Assembly (NCBI RefSeq): GCF_024623455.1
Contig: NZ_JANIPJ010000004.1
Span: forward strand, 186,001-250,000
Origin: Paenibacillus soyae
GTDB lineage: Bacteria > Bacillota > Bacilli > Paenibacillales > Paenibacillaceae
Length of the DNA: 64,000 bases
Reading direction: 5' to 3'
The notes beneath the pieces are model-generated. The model did no database searches. It saw only the letters and a list, made by a program, of their open reading frames with translations, and had not been told where the DNA came from. Shown here one piece after another: positions 42,104 through 49,870 of the stretch. Position numbers and translations under genes: made by a program. Each line of letters opens with the position of its first letter. Within the stretch, counting starts at the first letter, position 1.

Positions 42104-42798
42104 TCCGCATACACCTCTTTGAATAGATCGACGACGCTTCTTCCGCGCGTCATTCGGATCTGCTCCACTTCCTCGTGAAGGACCAATCGGCCGTCTTTGA
42201 CGAAGATGACCTCGTCGAAAATGCGTTCGATATCCGTTACTAGATGCGTCGATACGATCAGACAGCTGTCCTCGCTGTAATATTGGACGATGGCATCCAA
42301 TATCTTCTCCCTGGCGACGGGGTCCACCCCGCCGATCGGCTCGTCGAGCAAATACAGTCTTGCATTCCGCGACAAGGCCAGCGTCAGCTGCAGCCGCTCG
42401 TTCATGCCTTTGGACAAGGACGACACTCTGTCGCGGTCCGACAGTCCCATGAACGACAGCATTTCCTTCGCCTTGGCCCGGTCGAAATCGGCGAAGAAAT
42501 CGGCGGAGAACGCGATCGCGTCCTTCACGCGCATCCACGGCTCGGTCATCGGCTTATCCGGCATGAAGGAAGTCATCGCTCTGGACTGCCTGCCGACGGG
42601 CTCGCCGCAAATCCGGATCTCGCCCGATGATGGGGCGGCGATGCCCGCAACCAGCTTCATGAGCGTCGTTTTTCCGCTGCCGTTGCTGCCCAGGAGGCCG
42701 ATGATTTTGCCCGCGCCGGCCTTGAACGATACGTCCCTGAGCGCTTCCTTCGAGCCGTATCGCTTCCCGACCTGCGCAACCTCCAATACCGGCTCCAT
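42100..42798 (-). CDS. ABC transporter ATP-binding protein
   Basis: A 232-residue ATPase. Walker A G-S-N-G-S-G-K-T-T near residue 38, a signature L-S-K-G-M-N-E-R (variant of LSGGQ) and Walker B L-Y-L-L-D-E-P-I-G-G-V-D are visible, followed by the switch histidine S-T-H-L-V. It is coupled to the permease downstream and starts two bases after the stop of the GntR gene. It powers an efflux-type exporter at the inner membrane. Confidence 0.93.
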   Translation of the reverse strand: MEPVLEVAQVGKRYGSKEALRDVSFKAGAGKIIGLLGSNGSGKTTLMKLVAGIAAPSSGEIRICGEPVGRQSRAMTSFMPDKPMTEPWMRVKDAIAFSADFFADFDRAKAKEMLSFMGLSDRDRVSSLSKGMNERLQLTLALSRNARLYLLDEPIGGVDPVAREKILDAIVQYYSEDSCLIVSTHLVTDIERIFDEVIFVKDGRLVLHEEVEQIRMTRGRSVVDLFKEVYAE

Positions 42799-42800
42799 TC

Positions 42801-43187
42801 TTAAGCGCCTCCTTTGGCGTTCGCGTCGTCGCGAACGGCGTCTTCCACGAGCGCGACGATGTCCGCCCCCGTGAAGCCAAGCTCTTTCATACCGCCCACG
42901 AATCGGTCCAGCAGCTCCGCCGCCATTTCTTTTTTTATCCGCATAATGGTCGACTCCTCTTCCGTTACATAGCGGCCAAGACCGCGTTTCGTTTCCACGA
43001 TGCCCTCGCGCTCCAGCTCTTGGAACGTGCGCTGTATCGTATTCGGATTAATCTGCAGCTCGGCGGCGAGGTCCCGAACGGATTCGATTTTGTCGCCGGG
43101 CCCCAGCTTGCCGATGACGATCTGTTTCTTCATGTAATTCATGATCTGGATGTAGATGGGGGCATTATTGTCGAATTCGATAGTCAC
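42801..43187 (-). CDS. GntR-family regulator, YtrA type
   Basis: A 128-residue short GntR repressor. The winged helix (I-E-S-V-R-D-L-A-A-E-L-Q-I-N-P-N-T-I-Q-R-T-F-Q-E-L) is at residues ~35-60, followed only by a ~50-residue dimerisation tail, the layout of the YtrA subfamily. It starts with GTG at 43187. It is embedded among ABC exporter genes and is expected to repress them until a cell-envelope signal appears. A YtrA-like operator lies upstream of the ATPase gene at 43981-44946. Confidence 0.9.
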   Translation of the reverse strand: MTIEFDNNAPIYIQIMNYMKKQIVIGKLGPGDKIESVRDLAAELQINPNTIQRTFQELEREGIVETKRGLGRYVTEEESTIMRIKKEMAAELLDRFVGGMKELGFTGADIVALVEDAVRDDANAKGGA

Positions 43188-43229
43188 AATGGGCCATGCT
43201 CCTTTCGATGCCCTGCGGCGCCGCCCGCA

Positions 43230-43988
43230 TCAGGATACATCGCGTTTTCTGAAAGTAACGAAGCTAGCGATCAAGAATAAAAGAACGTAAGCCCCGATAA
43301 CCGTTGCCGAAAAACCAAGCGTCATGCCGTGCGGCATCGAGCCGCCGCCATCGTAGACCGACAGGTCCACGTTAGGGAACAGCACGAATTTAATGAAGGA
43401 GTAGCGCGTCAGGAGCAAAGTGAACAGCCCTCCGACCATGACGCTGAACATCGCGATGCCGACGGTGGCTCCGCTGGACCGGGTCAAGACGCCGAGCATA
43501 AATGTTAACGATACGAAGGCGAACGTATAAATCGTCAAGTACAGCACGTTTTCGCCGATCTGCGGCCACATATCCCCGCCCCCGCCGAAGCCATACAATG
43601 CGAGTCCCGCTATCAAGCACATCAGCCAGGTTGCCGCTATAAGGAAGAAGGAAAAGAGAAGCGCGACGACGTATTTGGATGCCAATATTTTATTGCGGGA
43701 CTGCGCCCGAATGAGAAGGAATTTGATCGTGCCCATCCGGAATTCCTGCGGTACGATGTTAGCAATTGCAATGATAACAACCATTGGCAAGATTTGTCCA
43801 GCAGCACTCATGGAGACAATGGATTCCACAAACCCCAGCGCGCTGTCGGTTCCGCTCATCCATCCGCGATAAGCCGCGTAGGCAATGATGCCGACAAATA
43901 CGGCCATAACGGCCAAATAAACAAAAAACGATTTTTTCTTGTACAGCTTAATCCACTCATTCGTTATTAATGCGCCAAAGTTAAGCAA
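43230..43988 (-). CDS. ABC-2 type membrane permease
   Basis: A 252-residue membrane protein with six helices (first at residues ~22-40) and the ABC-2 pattern I-T-N-E-W-I-K-L-Y-K-K-K-S-F-F at the N-terminus. It overlaps the upstream ATPase gene by eight bases. Together they would form an exporter like those for bacitracin-type peptides or lantibiotic immunity; the substrate is not known. It is followed by the GntR gene in the same direction. Confidence 0.88.
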   Translation of the reverse strand: MLNFGALITNEWIKLYKKKSFFVYLAVMAVFVGIIAYAAYRGWMSGTDSALGFVESIVSMSAAGQILPMVVIIAIANIVPQEFRMGTIKFLLIRAQSRNKILASKYVVALLFSFFLIAATWLMCLIAGLALYGFGGGGDMWPQIGENVLYLTIYTFAFVSLTFMLGVLTRSSGATVGIAMFSVMVGGLFTLLLTRYSFIKFVLFPNVDLSVYDGGGSMPHGMTLGFSATVIGAYVLLFLIASFVTFRKRDVS

Positions 43989-44946
43989 TGCGGTTCCCCT
44001 CCGTCCATTTCAAAAACTCGTCTTCGAGCGATTGTTTGATTTCTTCCACGCGATACAAACGGATCCCCGCCGCGGCAAGCGCGGCCACTACGGCCGGAAT
44101 GTCTTCATGTGCCAGGCCGAGCTGGACGCGAACCTCGGAGGTTTGAACCACTTCGGCATCCCGCGTTTCCGTCATTTGGCGCAGCAAGCCGGCCGCGTGC
44201 TCCGCGCGATCCACCTGCAGGGACAGCTGCACCGTCGACCGTTCCCGTTTCTCTTCCGTTCCTATCGAGCGGACCGTCACCAGCTTGCCTTCCTGGATGA
44301 CGACGACGCGGCTGCACATCTGCTCCATCTCGGACAGCAAGTGACTGGATACGAGAATCGCGATTCCTTCCTTCTCCGCGATTTCCTTCATATATTCCCT
44401 CATCTCGCGAATGCCCGCCGGATCGAGACCGTTCGTCGGTTCGTCCAGAATCAGCACGGACGGGCGGTGCAGCAGCGCCTGCGCGATGCCGAGCCTCTGC
44501 CTCATGCCGAGGGAATACGTCTTCACCTTCTTCCCGAGCGCGTTCTGCAGGCCGACGAGCTTCGTCACCTCGTGAATTCTCGCTTCGGTGACGCCCTCGG
44601 ACATTCTTTGGTATTGCTTCAGGTTATCCCAGCCCGTCATATACGGATAGAACTCCGGGTTTTCGATAATGCCGCCGACATGACGAATCGCTTGCTCGAA
44701 CTCGCTCTTCACGCTGTAGCCGCCGATGCGCACATCCCCCTCCGTCATCCCGATAAGACCGACGATCATTCGGATCGTCGTCGTCTTGCCCGCGCCGTTC
44801 GGTCCGAGCAGACCGACGATCTCCCCCTTCGCGATTTGGAACGACAGCTTGTCGACCAGCGCCCTGCCTCCGATTCGTTTGGTTACGCCTTCGAGACGAA
44901 GCACAATATCCGCTTCCCGCGTATGATTTCCATTCGTACCTTGCAT
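43981..44946 (-). CDS. ABC transporter ATP-binding protein (BcrA-like)
   Basis: A 321-residue ATPase. Walker A G-P-N-G-A-G-K-T-T near residue 43, signature Y-S-L-G-M-R-Q-R-L and Walker B L-I-L-D-E-P-T-N-G-L-D are followed by a ~90-residue C-terminal extension, as in BcrA/DrrA-type exporters. AGGAGAG precedes the ATG. It is first in a five-gene unit: ATPase, permease, GntR, ATPase, permease. A probable role is resistance to or export of a membrane-active compound. Confidence 0.92.
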   Translation of the reverse strand: MQGTNGNHTREADIVLRLEGVTKRIGGRALVDKLSFQIAKGEIVGLLGPNGAGKTTTIRMIVGLIGMTEGDVRIGGYSVKSEFEQAIRHVGGIIENPEFYPYMTGWDNLKQYQRMSEGVTEARIHEVTKLVGLQNALGKKVKTYSLGMRQRLGIAQALLHRPSVLILDEPTNGLDPAGIREMREYMKEIAEKEGIAILVSSHLLSEMEQMCSRVVVIQEGKLVTVRSIGTEEKRERSTVQLSLQVDRAEHAAGLLRQMTETRDAEVVQTSEVRVQLGLAHEDIPAVVAALAAAGIRLYRVEEIKQSLEDEFLKWTEGNRIA

Positions 44947-44983
44947 AAAATCTCTCCTCCGCTCATTATCCGTATTATTGTAT

Positions 44984-45017
44984 TAGTGTCTTAGTGTTAT
45001 ATTTGAATAGTACACTA
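44984..45017 (-). promoter_or_regulatory. YtrA-like operator ahead of the ABC exporter operon
   Basis: On the plus strand TAGTGT occurs at 44984-44989 and 44992-44997, and the inverted ACACTA at 45012-45017. The inner pair reads AGTGTT, 12 bases, TACACT, very close to the AGTGTA-13-TACACT operator I recall for B. subtilis YtrA. It is 40-70 bases upstream of the first ATPase start, where a repressor would block transcription. Confidence 0.6.
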
Positions 45018-45089
45018 GAACAGAGAGGTTGTAAAGCCTATTTTCCCGAAGCCTGTCCCTCCGTCTAACCATTTGGTCAAAATGCAGAA

Positions 45090-45132
45090 ATGGCGACGCG
45101 GGGACAAACTCCCTCGCATCGCCACTTTTCTT
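45090..45132. terminator. Hairpin terminator after the amylase gene
   Basis: TGGCGA-CGCG-GGGA pairs with TCCC-TCGC-ATCGCCA (two mismatched positions) around ACAAAC-type loop, 22 bases after the amylase stop. ATTTCTGCATTTTG follows on the minus strand and CTTTTCTT on the plus strand. Confidence 0.65.
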
Positions 45133-45148
45133 AGCCTTACCTGACCGA

Positions 45149-48100
45149 TCAGGCTTTCGTTAAAATTTTCACTTCTTTTGGCCCTAATGTTACTTGAATC
45201 GATCCGCCGCTCACGGTTACCGCATCCGATCCCATCTGGTTTCTTAGCTGCGTTCCGTTCGCCAAGTTGTCCAGATTGCCGATCGCGCGCGTCTGATTGC
45301 TCCACGAGTTGTTGATCAGCACGATGACCTCGTCTCCTTCCTTGGAGCGTTGAAACGCGTAGAAGGCGCTGTCCGACCACTTCTCCTTCTGCGTGCCGTT
45401 CTGGAGCGCGGGATGGGCATTCCGGATGCCGTTCAGCTTGGCGATGTGGCGGTACAGCTCATGATTCGCGTTCGGCACGATATCCTCGCGGTTATACGGA
45501 TCGTCTCCGCCCGTATAGCCAAGCTCCGTGCCTTGATACACAATCGGAATGCCGCGGGAGGTGAACAGGAAGCCAAGCGCCGCCTTCAGCTGCGGCCATT
45601 TGTCGCCGCGGTTGCCGGGATTGCCGGACGCGACGTTCAGGAACCGTTTGACGTCGTGATTGTCCAGGAACAGGCCGTTGTACCTTGTGTCGCGGTACTT
45701 CCCGTCCTCCGCGTAACGGTCGCGGATTTTCGTCATGGCGCCGTCATACGCGAACACGTCGGTCATCGTGTAGTACATCGGAAAATCGAGGACGGCGTCT
45801 AGCGAGCGGCTGTAGTCCCCTACGTAAGCCGCGTCTCCGCTGTACACTTCGCCGAGCGTGAACGTATTCGCGGCCGTATCGAATTCCTTCAGCGCCCATT
45901 TCGGCACGTGCTTCGCCGTATCGACGCGAAGGCCGTCAACCTCCGTTTCGGCAATCAACCATTGGATCCAGTCCTTCAGCTCGTTCATGACCGCCGGATT
46001 CTCGTGATTCAAGTCGTCCAGCCCCGCGACGTCGCCGTTCTCGATCTTCCATTGATTGTTGGAATTATAGTCTTGGCTGGTAATCTCTCCGTTGTGATGA
46101 TACCAGTCGGACCGGTTGAAGGGCGCTTGCGCGTAGCCGCTGTTGTTGAAATCTCCGGTATGGTTCAAGACGACGTCCAGCATGACCGCGATCCCTTTGC
46201 CGTGGGCCGTATCAACCAGCTCCTTGAACTTCTCCATCGTGCCGAGATGGCCGTCAATCGCGTAGAAATCGTACGTATGGTAGCCGTGGTAGGAATAATC
46301 GCCGCGCTGCATTTGGACCGGCGTAATCCAGATCGCGTTAAAGCCCATGTTTTTGATATAGTCCAGGTTATTGATGATGCCTTGGAAATCGCCGCCGTGC
46401 CACTTCCTCATATCGTTCTTGTTCGAGTAGAAGCCGCCGTAATGATCATTGGAGGGATCGCCGTTCACGAACCGGTCGGTCATAATAAAATAAATGCTTT
46501 TGGTCGACCAGTCGGCAAGGTCGACGGAGGTCCCCCCGCCGTCAGGCTTGCCTTCCTCAATCGTGCCCGCTGCTCCGTTCGTCCCGGGCGTATACGTCCA
46601 TGCCTTGCCCGCGCCGAACAAATAATTGCGCATGTTGTTGCTGTCCCAGGCGCCGCTGCCGTTATTAAACGCCGCCTCCAGATGGGCCGCCGAGCCGAGA
46701 TTGACCGTGACGGCTGCGTAGCCGCTGACGTCGGAGTCAGCCATCGCCGTTCCCGGCGCCGTCGTCCATGTCCCTCCCGCCGGACGATAGTGCATATACG
46801 GCGTCGCGAAGCCTTTTTTGTAGTAGACCGTGACCGTCTGGTCCCCGCCGGCCGGCCCTCCCGGCTTACCCTCCGCGATCGTGCCCGCTCCTCCGTTCGT
46901 CCCCGGCGTGTACGTCCATGTCTTGTTCGCCCCGAACAAATAGTTGCTCATATTGTTGCTGTCCCACGTGCCGGCGCCGTTATTGAACGCCGCTTCCAGA
47001 TGGGCCGCCGAGCCGATGTTGATCGTGACGGACGCGTAGCCGCCGACGTCCGAGTCCGCCATCGCCATTCCCGGCGCCGTCGTCCACGCCCCTCCCGCCG
47101 GACGGTAGTGAATGTACGGCGTCGCGAAGCCCTTTTTGTAATAAACCGTAACCGAATGATCGCCTGTCTGTTGATCCTGTGTCGAGTACTTGGTGACATA
47201 GTTCTTGAAGTTGCTCATTTCCCCGGTCGGCGAACCGTCCGCGTTCACAACGTTCTCCATGCGAAGCAGAGTAAACCCGGCGTAACCGTGCGAGGTGATT
47301 TTCTGTTCGATTTTGCCGAAGCCGCCGCTTCCTCCCGTTGGCAAAGCGTTTTCGCCGTTCAGGCGGACGCCCTTCGCATTGGCGATCGAGGACACTTGAT
47401 CGACCAGCGTGGACGGCATGCTGTAATTCGGAGCGCCGCCCGCGTCATACATTTCGAGGCAGGTGAACGTCAGCTCGAGCTTGGCGTCCTTGAAGGTCTG
47501 AATCAGCCTATTGTAGTCATAGTAGCCCGCGGCATGCTCGGCGCTATGCGGCATGGACGGATTCGAATACTGCCAGTGAATGCCTGATATTTTGGCGCCG
47601 ATCGGCACGTCGAATACCGGATCGAAGCTCTCGTGGGCCGCTTCCGCGATGGTGCTCAGATGATGCTCAAGCACGCTCTGGTACCAGCTCAGAAAATCCT
47701 TCCCGTAGGCGGAGCTGTAGCCGCCGCTCGTATAGAAGCCGTTGCCGTCGGAAGGCGGGCTGATCTGGCTTGCTTGGGTGAGCTGCGTCCCCCAAGCCGA
47801 GTTGATGCCGCCCAGCGATCCGTATTTGGCCGTCATGGCCGCGCGGAAAGCCTGCTTTGCGTGCTCCGAATACGCCTGAAACTTCCCGCGAGACGGATAG
47901 CTCCAGCCGGCTTTCGGATAGTAGGAAGGGAATCGGAGCTCGCCGGAAGGACCCGCGCTTAGATAGATTTTTGGAATAATGGATTTATATTCCGCGAACG
48001 CGGAGGCGAACGCCTGGTACAGCTCGGTGTATTGCTGATCGACGCCGCTCCATAACGGGGATACGGCCTCCGAATTGACGTAGCCGGATTCGTCCGTCAC

Positions 48101-48529
48101 CTTCATCTCGTCCGCCGAGCCCTTGCTCCACACCCAAGAAGGTATGTCGACGTTGCACGCGTCGCCAACGCCGTCCCCGCATTTGTGCGTGGACAAGATC
48201 GGAATCCACTTCAGCCCGACCTCCTTCACGACGCTCGCATATTGCTTATAGTAGCTCCAGTCGAACTGGTTGTCGCCCGCCGCCTCGACGTGTCCCCACC
48301 AGACGTCTTGCGTAATCGCGTATACATTGTTGTTCTTCAAAGTCCTCAGCTGCTGCTTGAATGCGTTCCAATCGGTAACCTTCGTAAGCGGCCCCATGAC
48401 CGCGGCCTTGAAATCGCCGGCCACGGCGGCCTCCGATCTTGGCGGGTTCACGCTAATCGCGACGGTGCAAAATAATATGAAGCATAACGTCATGGCTAAG
48501 CTTTTTTTCCAAAAGCCTTTCACTCTCAC
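45149..48529 (-). CDS. Secreted beta-amylase/alpha-amylase fusion with two CBM25 modules
   Basis: An 1126-residue secreted starch-degrading polyprotein. A Sec signal peptide (to about residue 35, ending S-E-A) is followed by a GH14 beta-amylase (40-450) with acid E197 (G-P-S-G-E-L-R-F) and base E393 (L-N-G-E-N-A-L-P). Two tandem starch-binding CBM25 modules follow (~457-560 and ~561-662). A GH13 alpha-amylase (~670-1126) has nucleophile G-L-R-V-D-T-A-K-H, acid F-T-L-G-E-V-Y and L-D-N-H-D. All catalytic residues are intact. The start is GTG at 48529 with AAAGGAGG. A similar beta/alpha amylase precursor, cleaved into two enzymes, is known from Paenibacillus polymyxa. The protein releases maltose and dextrins outside the cell. 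Confidence 0.95.
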   Translation of the reverse strand: MRVKGFWKKSLAMTLCFILFCTVAISVNPPRSEAAVAGDFKAAVMGPLTKVTDWNAFKQQLRTLKNNNVYAITQDVWWGHVEAAGDNQFDWSYYKQYASVVKEVGLKWIPILSTHKCGDGVGDACNVDIPSWVWSKGSADEMKVTDESGYVNSEAVSPLWSGVDQQYTELYQAFASAFAEYKSIIPKIYLSAGPSGELRFPSYYPKAGWSYPSRGKFQAYSEHAKQAFRAAMTAKYGSLGGINSAWGTQLTQASQISPPSDGNGFYTSGGYSSAYGKDFLSWYQSVLEHHLSTIAEAAHESFDPVFDVPIGAKISGIHWQYSNPSMPHSAEHAAGYYDYNRLIQTFKDAKLELTFTCLEMYDAGGAPNYSMPSTLVDQVSSIANAKGVRLNGENALPTGGSGGFGKIEQKITSHGYAGFTLLRMENVVNADGSPTGEMSNFKNYVTKYSTQDQQTGDHSVTVYYKKGFATPYIHYRPAGGAWTTAPGMAMADSDVGGYASVTINIGSAAHLEAAFNNGAGTWDSNNMSNYLFGANKTWTYTPGTNGGAGTIAEGKPGGPAGGDQTVTVYYKKGFATPYMHYRPAGGTWTTAPGTAMADSDVSGYAAVTVNLGSAAHLEAAFNNGSGAWDSNNMRNYLFGAGKAWTYTPGTNGAAGTIEEGKPDGGGTSVDLADWSTKSIYFIMTDRFVNGDPSNDHYGGFYSNKNDMRKWHGGDFQGIINNLDYIKNMGFNAIWITPVQMQRGDYSYHGYHTYDFYAIDGHLGTMEKFKELVDTAHGKGIAVMLDVVLNHTGDFNNSGYAQAPFNRSDWYHHNGEITSQDYNSNNQWKIENGDVAGLDDLNHENPAVMNELKDWIQWLIAETEVDGLRVDTAKHVPKWALKEFDTAANTFTLGEVYSGDAAYVGDYSRSLDAVLDFPMYYTMTDVFAYDGAMTKIRDRYAEDGKYRDTRYNGLFLDNHDVKRFLNVASGNPGNRGDKWPQLKAALGFLFTSRGIPIVYQGTELGYTGGDDPYNREDIVPNANHELYRHIAKLNGIRNAHPALQNGTQKEKWSDSAFYAFQRSKEGDEVIVLINNSWSNQTRAIGNLDNLANGTQLRNQMGSDAVTVSGGSIQVTLGPKEVKILTKA
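46540..47166 (-). repeat. Tandem duplication encoding two CBM25 modules
   Basis: Two adjacent units of about 312 bp each (boundary near 46851) inside the amylase gene code for near-identical ~104-residue modules. Shared runs include V-T-V-Y-Y-K-K-G-F-A-T-P-Y, A-H-L-E-A-A-F-N-N-G and N-Y-L-F-G-A. High similarity at DNA level points to a recent duplication or ongoing recombination. Confidence 0.85.
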
Positions 48530-48639
48530 TTGGACAGCCTCCTTTGATTATTCATCGTAATTTTGTGATGTGAAACATTTTTGTGCAATCGTTTGCACAT
48601 TTGGCAATGCTTTTTTGATTCTTCGACTAACCTCATCAT
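48526..48639 (-). CDS. Candidate 37-residue leader peptide coupled to the amylase gene
   Basis: A short open frame not obvious at usual length cut-offs. Its ATG (48639; a second ATG follows at once) comes five bases after AAGGAG, and its TGA stop overlaps the amylase GTG start by four bases (GTGA). The peptide is basic and His/Cys-rich: a C-x-x-C pair (H-C-Q-M-C-K-R-L-H, residues 11-19) is followed by S-H-H-K. The LacI-type palindrome at 48582-48599 lies inside it. The strong ribosome site and coupling favour translation; but the length is short and I recognise no homologue, so chance is possible. Confidence 0.4.
   Translation of the reverse strand: MMRLVEESKKHCQMCKRLHKNVSHHKITMNNQRRLSK
48582..48599. 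promoter_or_regulatory. LacI-family-type palindromic operator
   Basis: TGTGCAATCGTTTGCACA is palindromic except at one symmetric pair, centred on CG like operators of LacI/MalR-type repressors. It lies 53-70 bases upstream of the amylase start, downstream of the likely transcription start, a roadblock position. Confidence 0.6.
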
Positions 48640-48673
48640 GTCATCTCCTTAAGAAGCAGGCTGCAAGACCATC

Positions 48674-48702
48674 GTTCTTGTTATAGCTTCTCACCTCCAT
48701 AC
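48674..48702 (-). promoter_or_regulatory. Candidate amylase promoter
   Basis: On the minus strand TTGCTG and TATAAC are 16 bases apart, in 48674-48710, just upstream of the leader frame. A second possible -10 (TATACT, about 48740) lies upstream of the cre site. The two cannot be separated by eye. The interval 48640-48780 holds no other gene. Confidence 0.35.
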
Positions 48703-48718
48703 AGCAATGGCGTAATTC

Positions 48719-48732
48719 AGAAAGCGCTTTCA
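48719..48732 (-). promoter_or_regulatory. Catabolite-responsive element (cre)
   Basis: The minus-strand sequence TGAAAGCGCTTTCT fits the cre consensus TGNAANCGNWNNCW at every defined position and contains the perfect palindrome GAAAGCGCTTTC. It lies about 190 bases upstream of the amylase start, near the promoter candidates. CcpA with HPr-Ser-P (made by HprK, encoded at 20168-21076) is expected to bind. Confidence 0.75.
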
Positions 48733-48837
48733 GTGGTAAGTATATAAAAAGTCACCTCCGAGTTACACAGACAACATTGAACCGAAGAGTGGAAATTATT
48801 GATAGGTTTTTTATTTCATTTCTTGAGCATGCTGCAA

Positions 48838-48884
48838 AAAAAAGGCCACCCCCTCGGCACAAAAACGCCGAACGGAGCGACCTT
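48838..48884 (-). terminator. Terminator after the gene at 48889
   Basis: On the minus strand AAAGGTCGCTCCG... folds with ...GGCCTTT, with a TCGGC/GCCGA stem inside, and ends in eight U residues. It is five bases after the stop. Confidence 0.8.
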
Positions 48885-48888
48885 TCGA

Positions 48889-49776
48889 TTAAAACTTCTG
48901 CTGAAGCGTATATACCAGCTCTTCCGGCTTGTCCCACACGATAGGCCGGATCCATCCGCTCTGCTCCTGCAGACTGTTCGACTTGTCGGAATGGATCGTC
49001 CAAATGGTCGGAATGCCGGCGCTTGCCGCATATCCCGCCGAATAGTAGAGCACCGGGCCCGCGTCGGACAGATCGGCCACGATCAGCTTGCTCGATTTCA
49101 ACTCTTCCAGCAGATCGGCATCCGGCTTCTTCATCGCGGACGGCAGCAGCAGCCGTGTCTGGTAGCCGCATTGCTCCAAGCCCGCAAGCAGCGAATAGGA
49201 CAATTCCATGCCGATCTGCTCGTCGCCGGCCATCACGGTGCATAGCTTCCGCTTGCCGCCGCCCGCGATGGCGGCCGCCTCCGACCAGCCTTGCTCCGTC
49301 AGCCTCAGCACCGCTCCCTCCCGGATGATCCGGCCGCTTTCCCTTAGCTGCTCCATAATGAACACGAACTCCTGTAGGTTCGCGGCGTACGCAACATTGT
49401 AATGCCGGGACATCGGATGGAGACTCATCGGCTCCAGCGGAGCGTCCGACCTTCTGTACAAATAACGCAGCAGCCGTTTTTCCTTCTCCTCCTGCGTCAT
49501 GGGGACGTCGGGAGAATCCGCAATGGCAAGAATCCGATCCAGCGTGAGAGCCGCGCGATCCCCTTCTTCGAACTGCTCCCGGATATAAGCCGATACTACC
49601 GGCAGCAGCGTCCGTTTTTTGGCGTACGGTAGAGCCTGAATCGCGGAATACGCGGACGAATCGAGCCGGTAGAAAGCGCCTGGCGCGCACATGCAGTCGC
49701 TGTAAGTATCGAAGCCGTCGTCGTCCGTTTCAAGCGCGGCCAGCTCGTTGCAGAACAAGCAATGTTTTTTCTTCAA
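48889..49776 (-). CDS. Unknown protein: cysteine cluster, helical/winged-helix-like middle, deoxyribosyltransferase-like C-terminus
   Basis: A 295-residue soluble protein I cannot assign to a named family. Residues 1-35 hold C6-x2-C9 and C28-x-C30, a possible metal site. The middle (about 60-170) is helical and includes a winged-helix-like segment (F-V-F-I-M-E-Q-L-R-E-S-G-R-I-I-R-E-G-A-V-L-R-L-T, 137-160, split here by function). Residues 178-290 match the pattern of nucleoside 2-deoxyribosyltransferase-like/TIR-like folds: L-I-V-A-D-L-S ... Y-Y-S-A-G-Y-A-A-S-A-G-I-P-T-I-W, where the usual Y-E-L-G-Y-A glutamate is serine (S246). The start is TTG at 49776 after an extended GAGGTGATC site. It trails the glycosidase operon by 94 bases; a ligand-sensing role is my inference. 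Confidence 0.75.
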   Translation of the reverse strand: MKKKHCLFCNELAALETDDDGFDTYSDCMCAPGAFYRLDSSAYSAIQALPYAKKRTLLPVVSAYIREQFEEGDRAALTLDRILAIADSPDVPMTQEEKEKRLLRYLYRRSDAPLEPMSLHPMSRHYNVAYAANLQEFVFIMEQLRESGRIIREGAVLRLTEQGWSEAAAIAGGGKRKLCTVMAGDEQIGMELSYSLLAGLEQCGYQTRLLLPSAMKKPDADLLEELKSSKLIVADLSDAGPVLYYSAGYAASAGIPTIWTIHSDKSNSLQEQSGWIRPIVWDKPEELVYTLQQKF

Positions 49777-49870
49777 CGTTGATCACCTCTTGCTTATAAC
49801 ATTCGGCGGCTGGCTTCGATATGGGGGCGGCGTACGGCTGACAATTCATGTCAATCAGAACGAATGACTC

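Noticed and set aside
46540..47166. A CRISPR-like or mobile repeat suggested by the tandem similarity
   Set aside because: The repeat is two ~312-bp coding modules (CBM25) in frame, without short spaced repeats or inverted ends.
45908..47587. A 559-codon open frame antisense to the amylase
   Set aside because: The amylase domains on the other strand are intact. The antisense product repeats only because the CBM25 coding sequence repeats.
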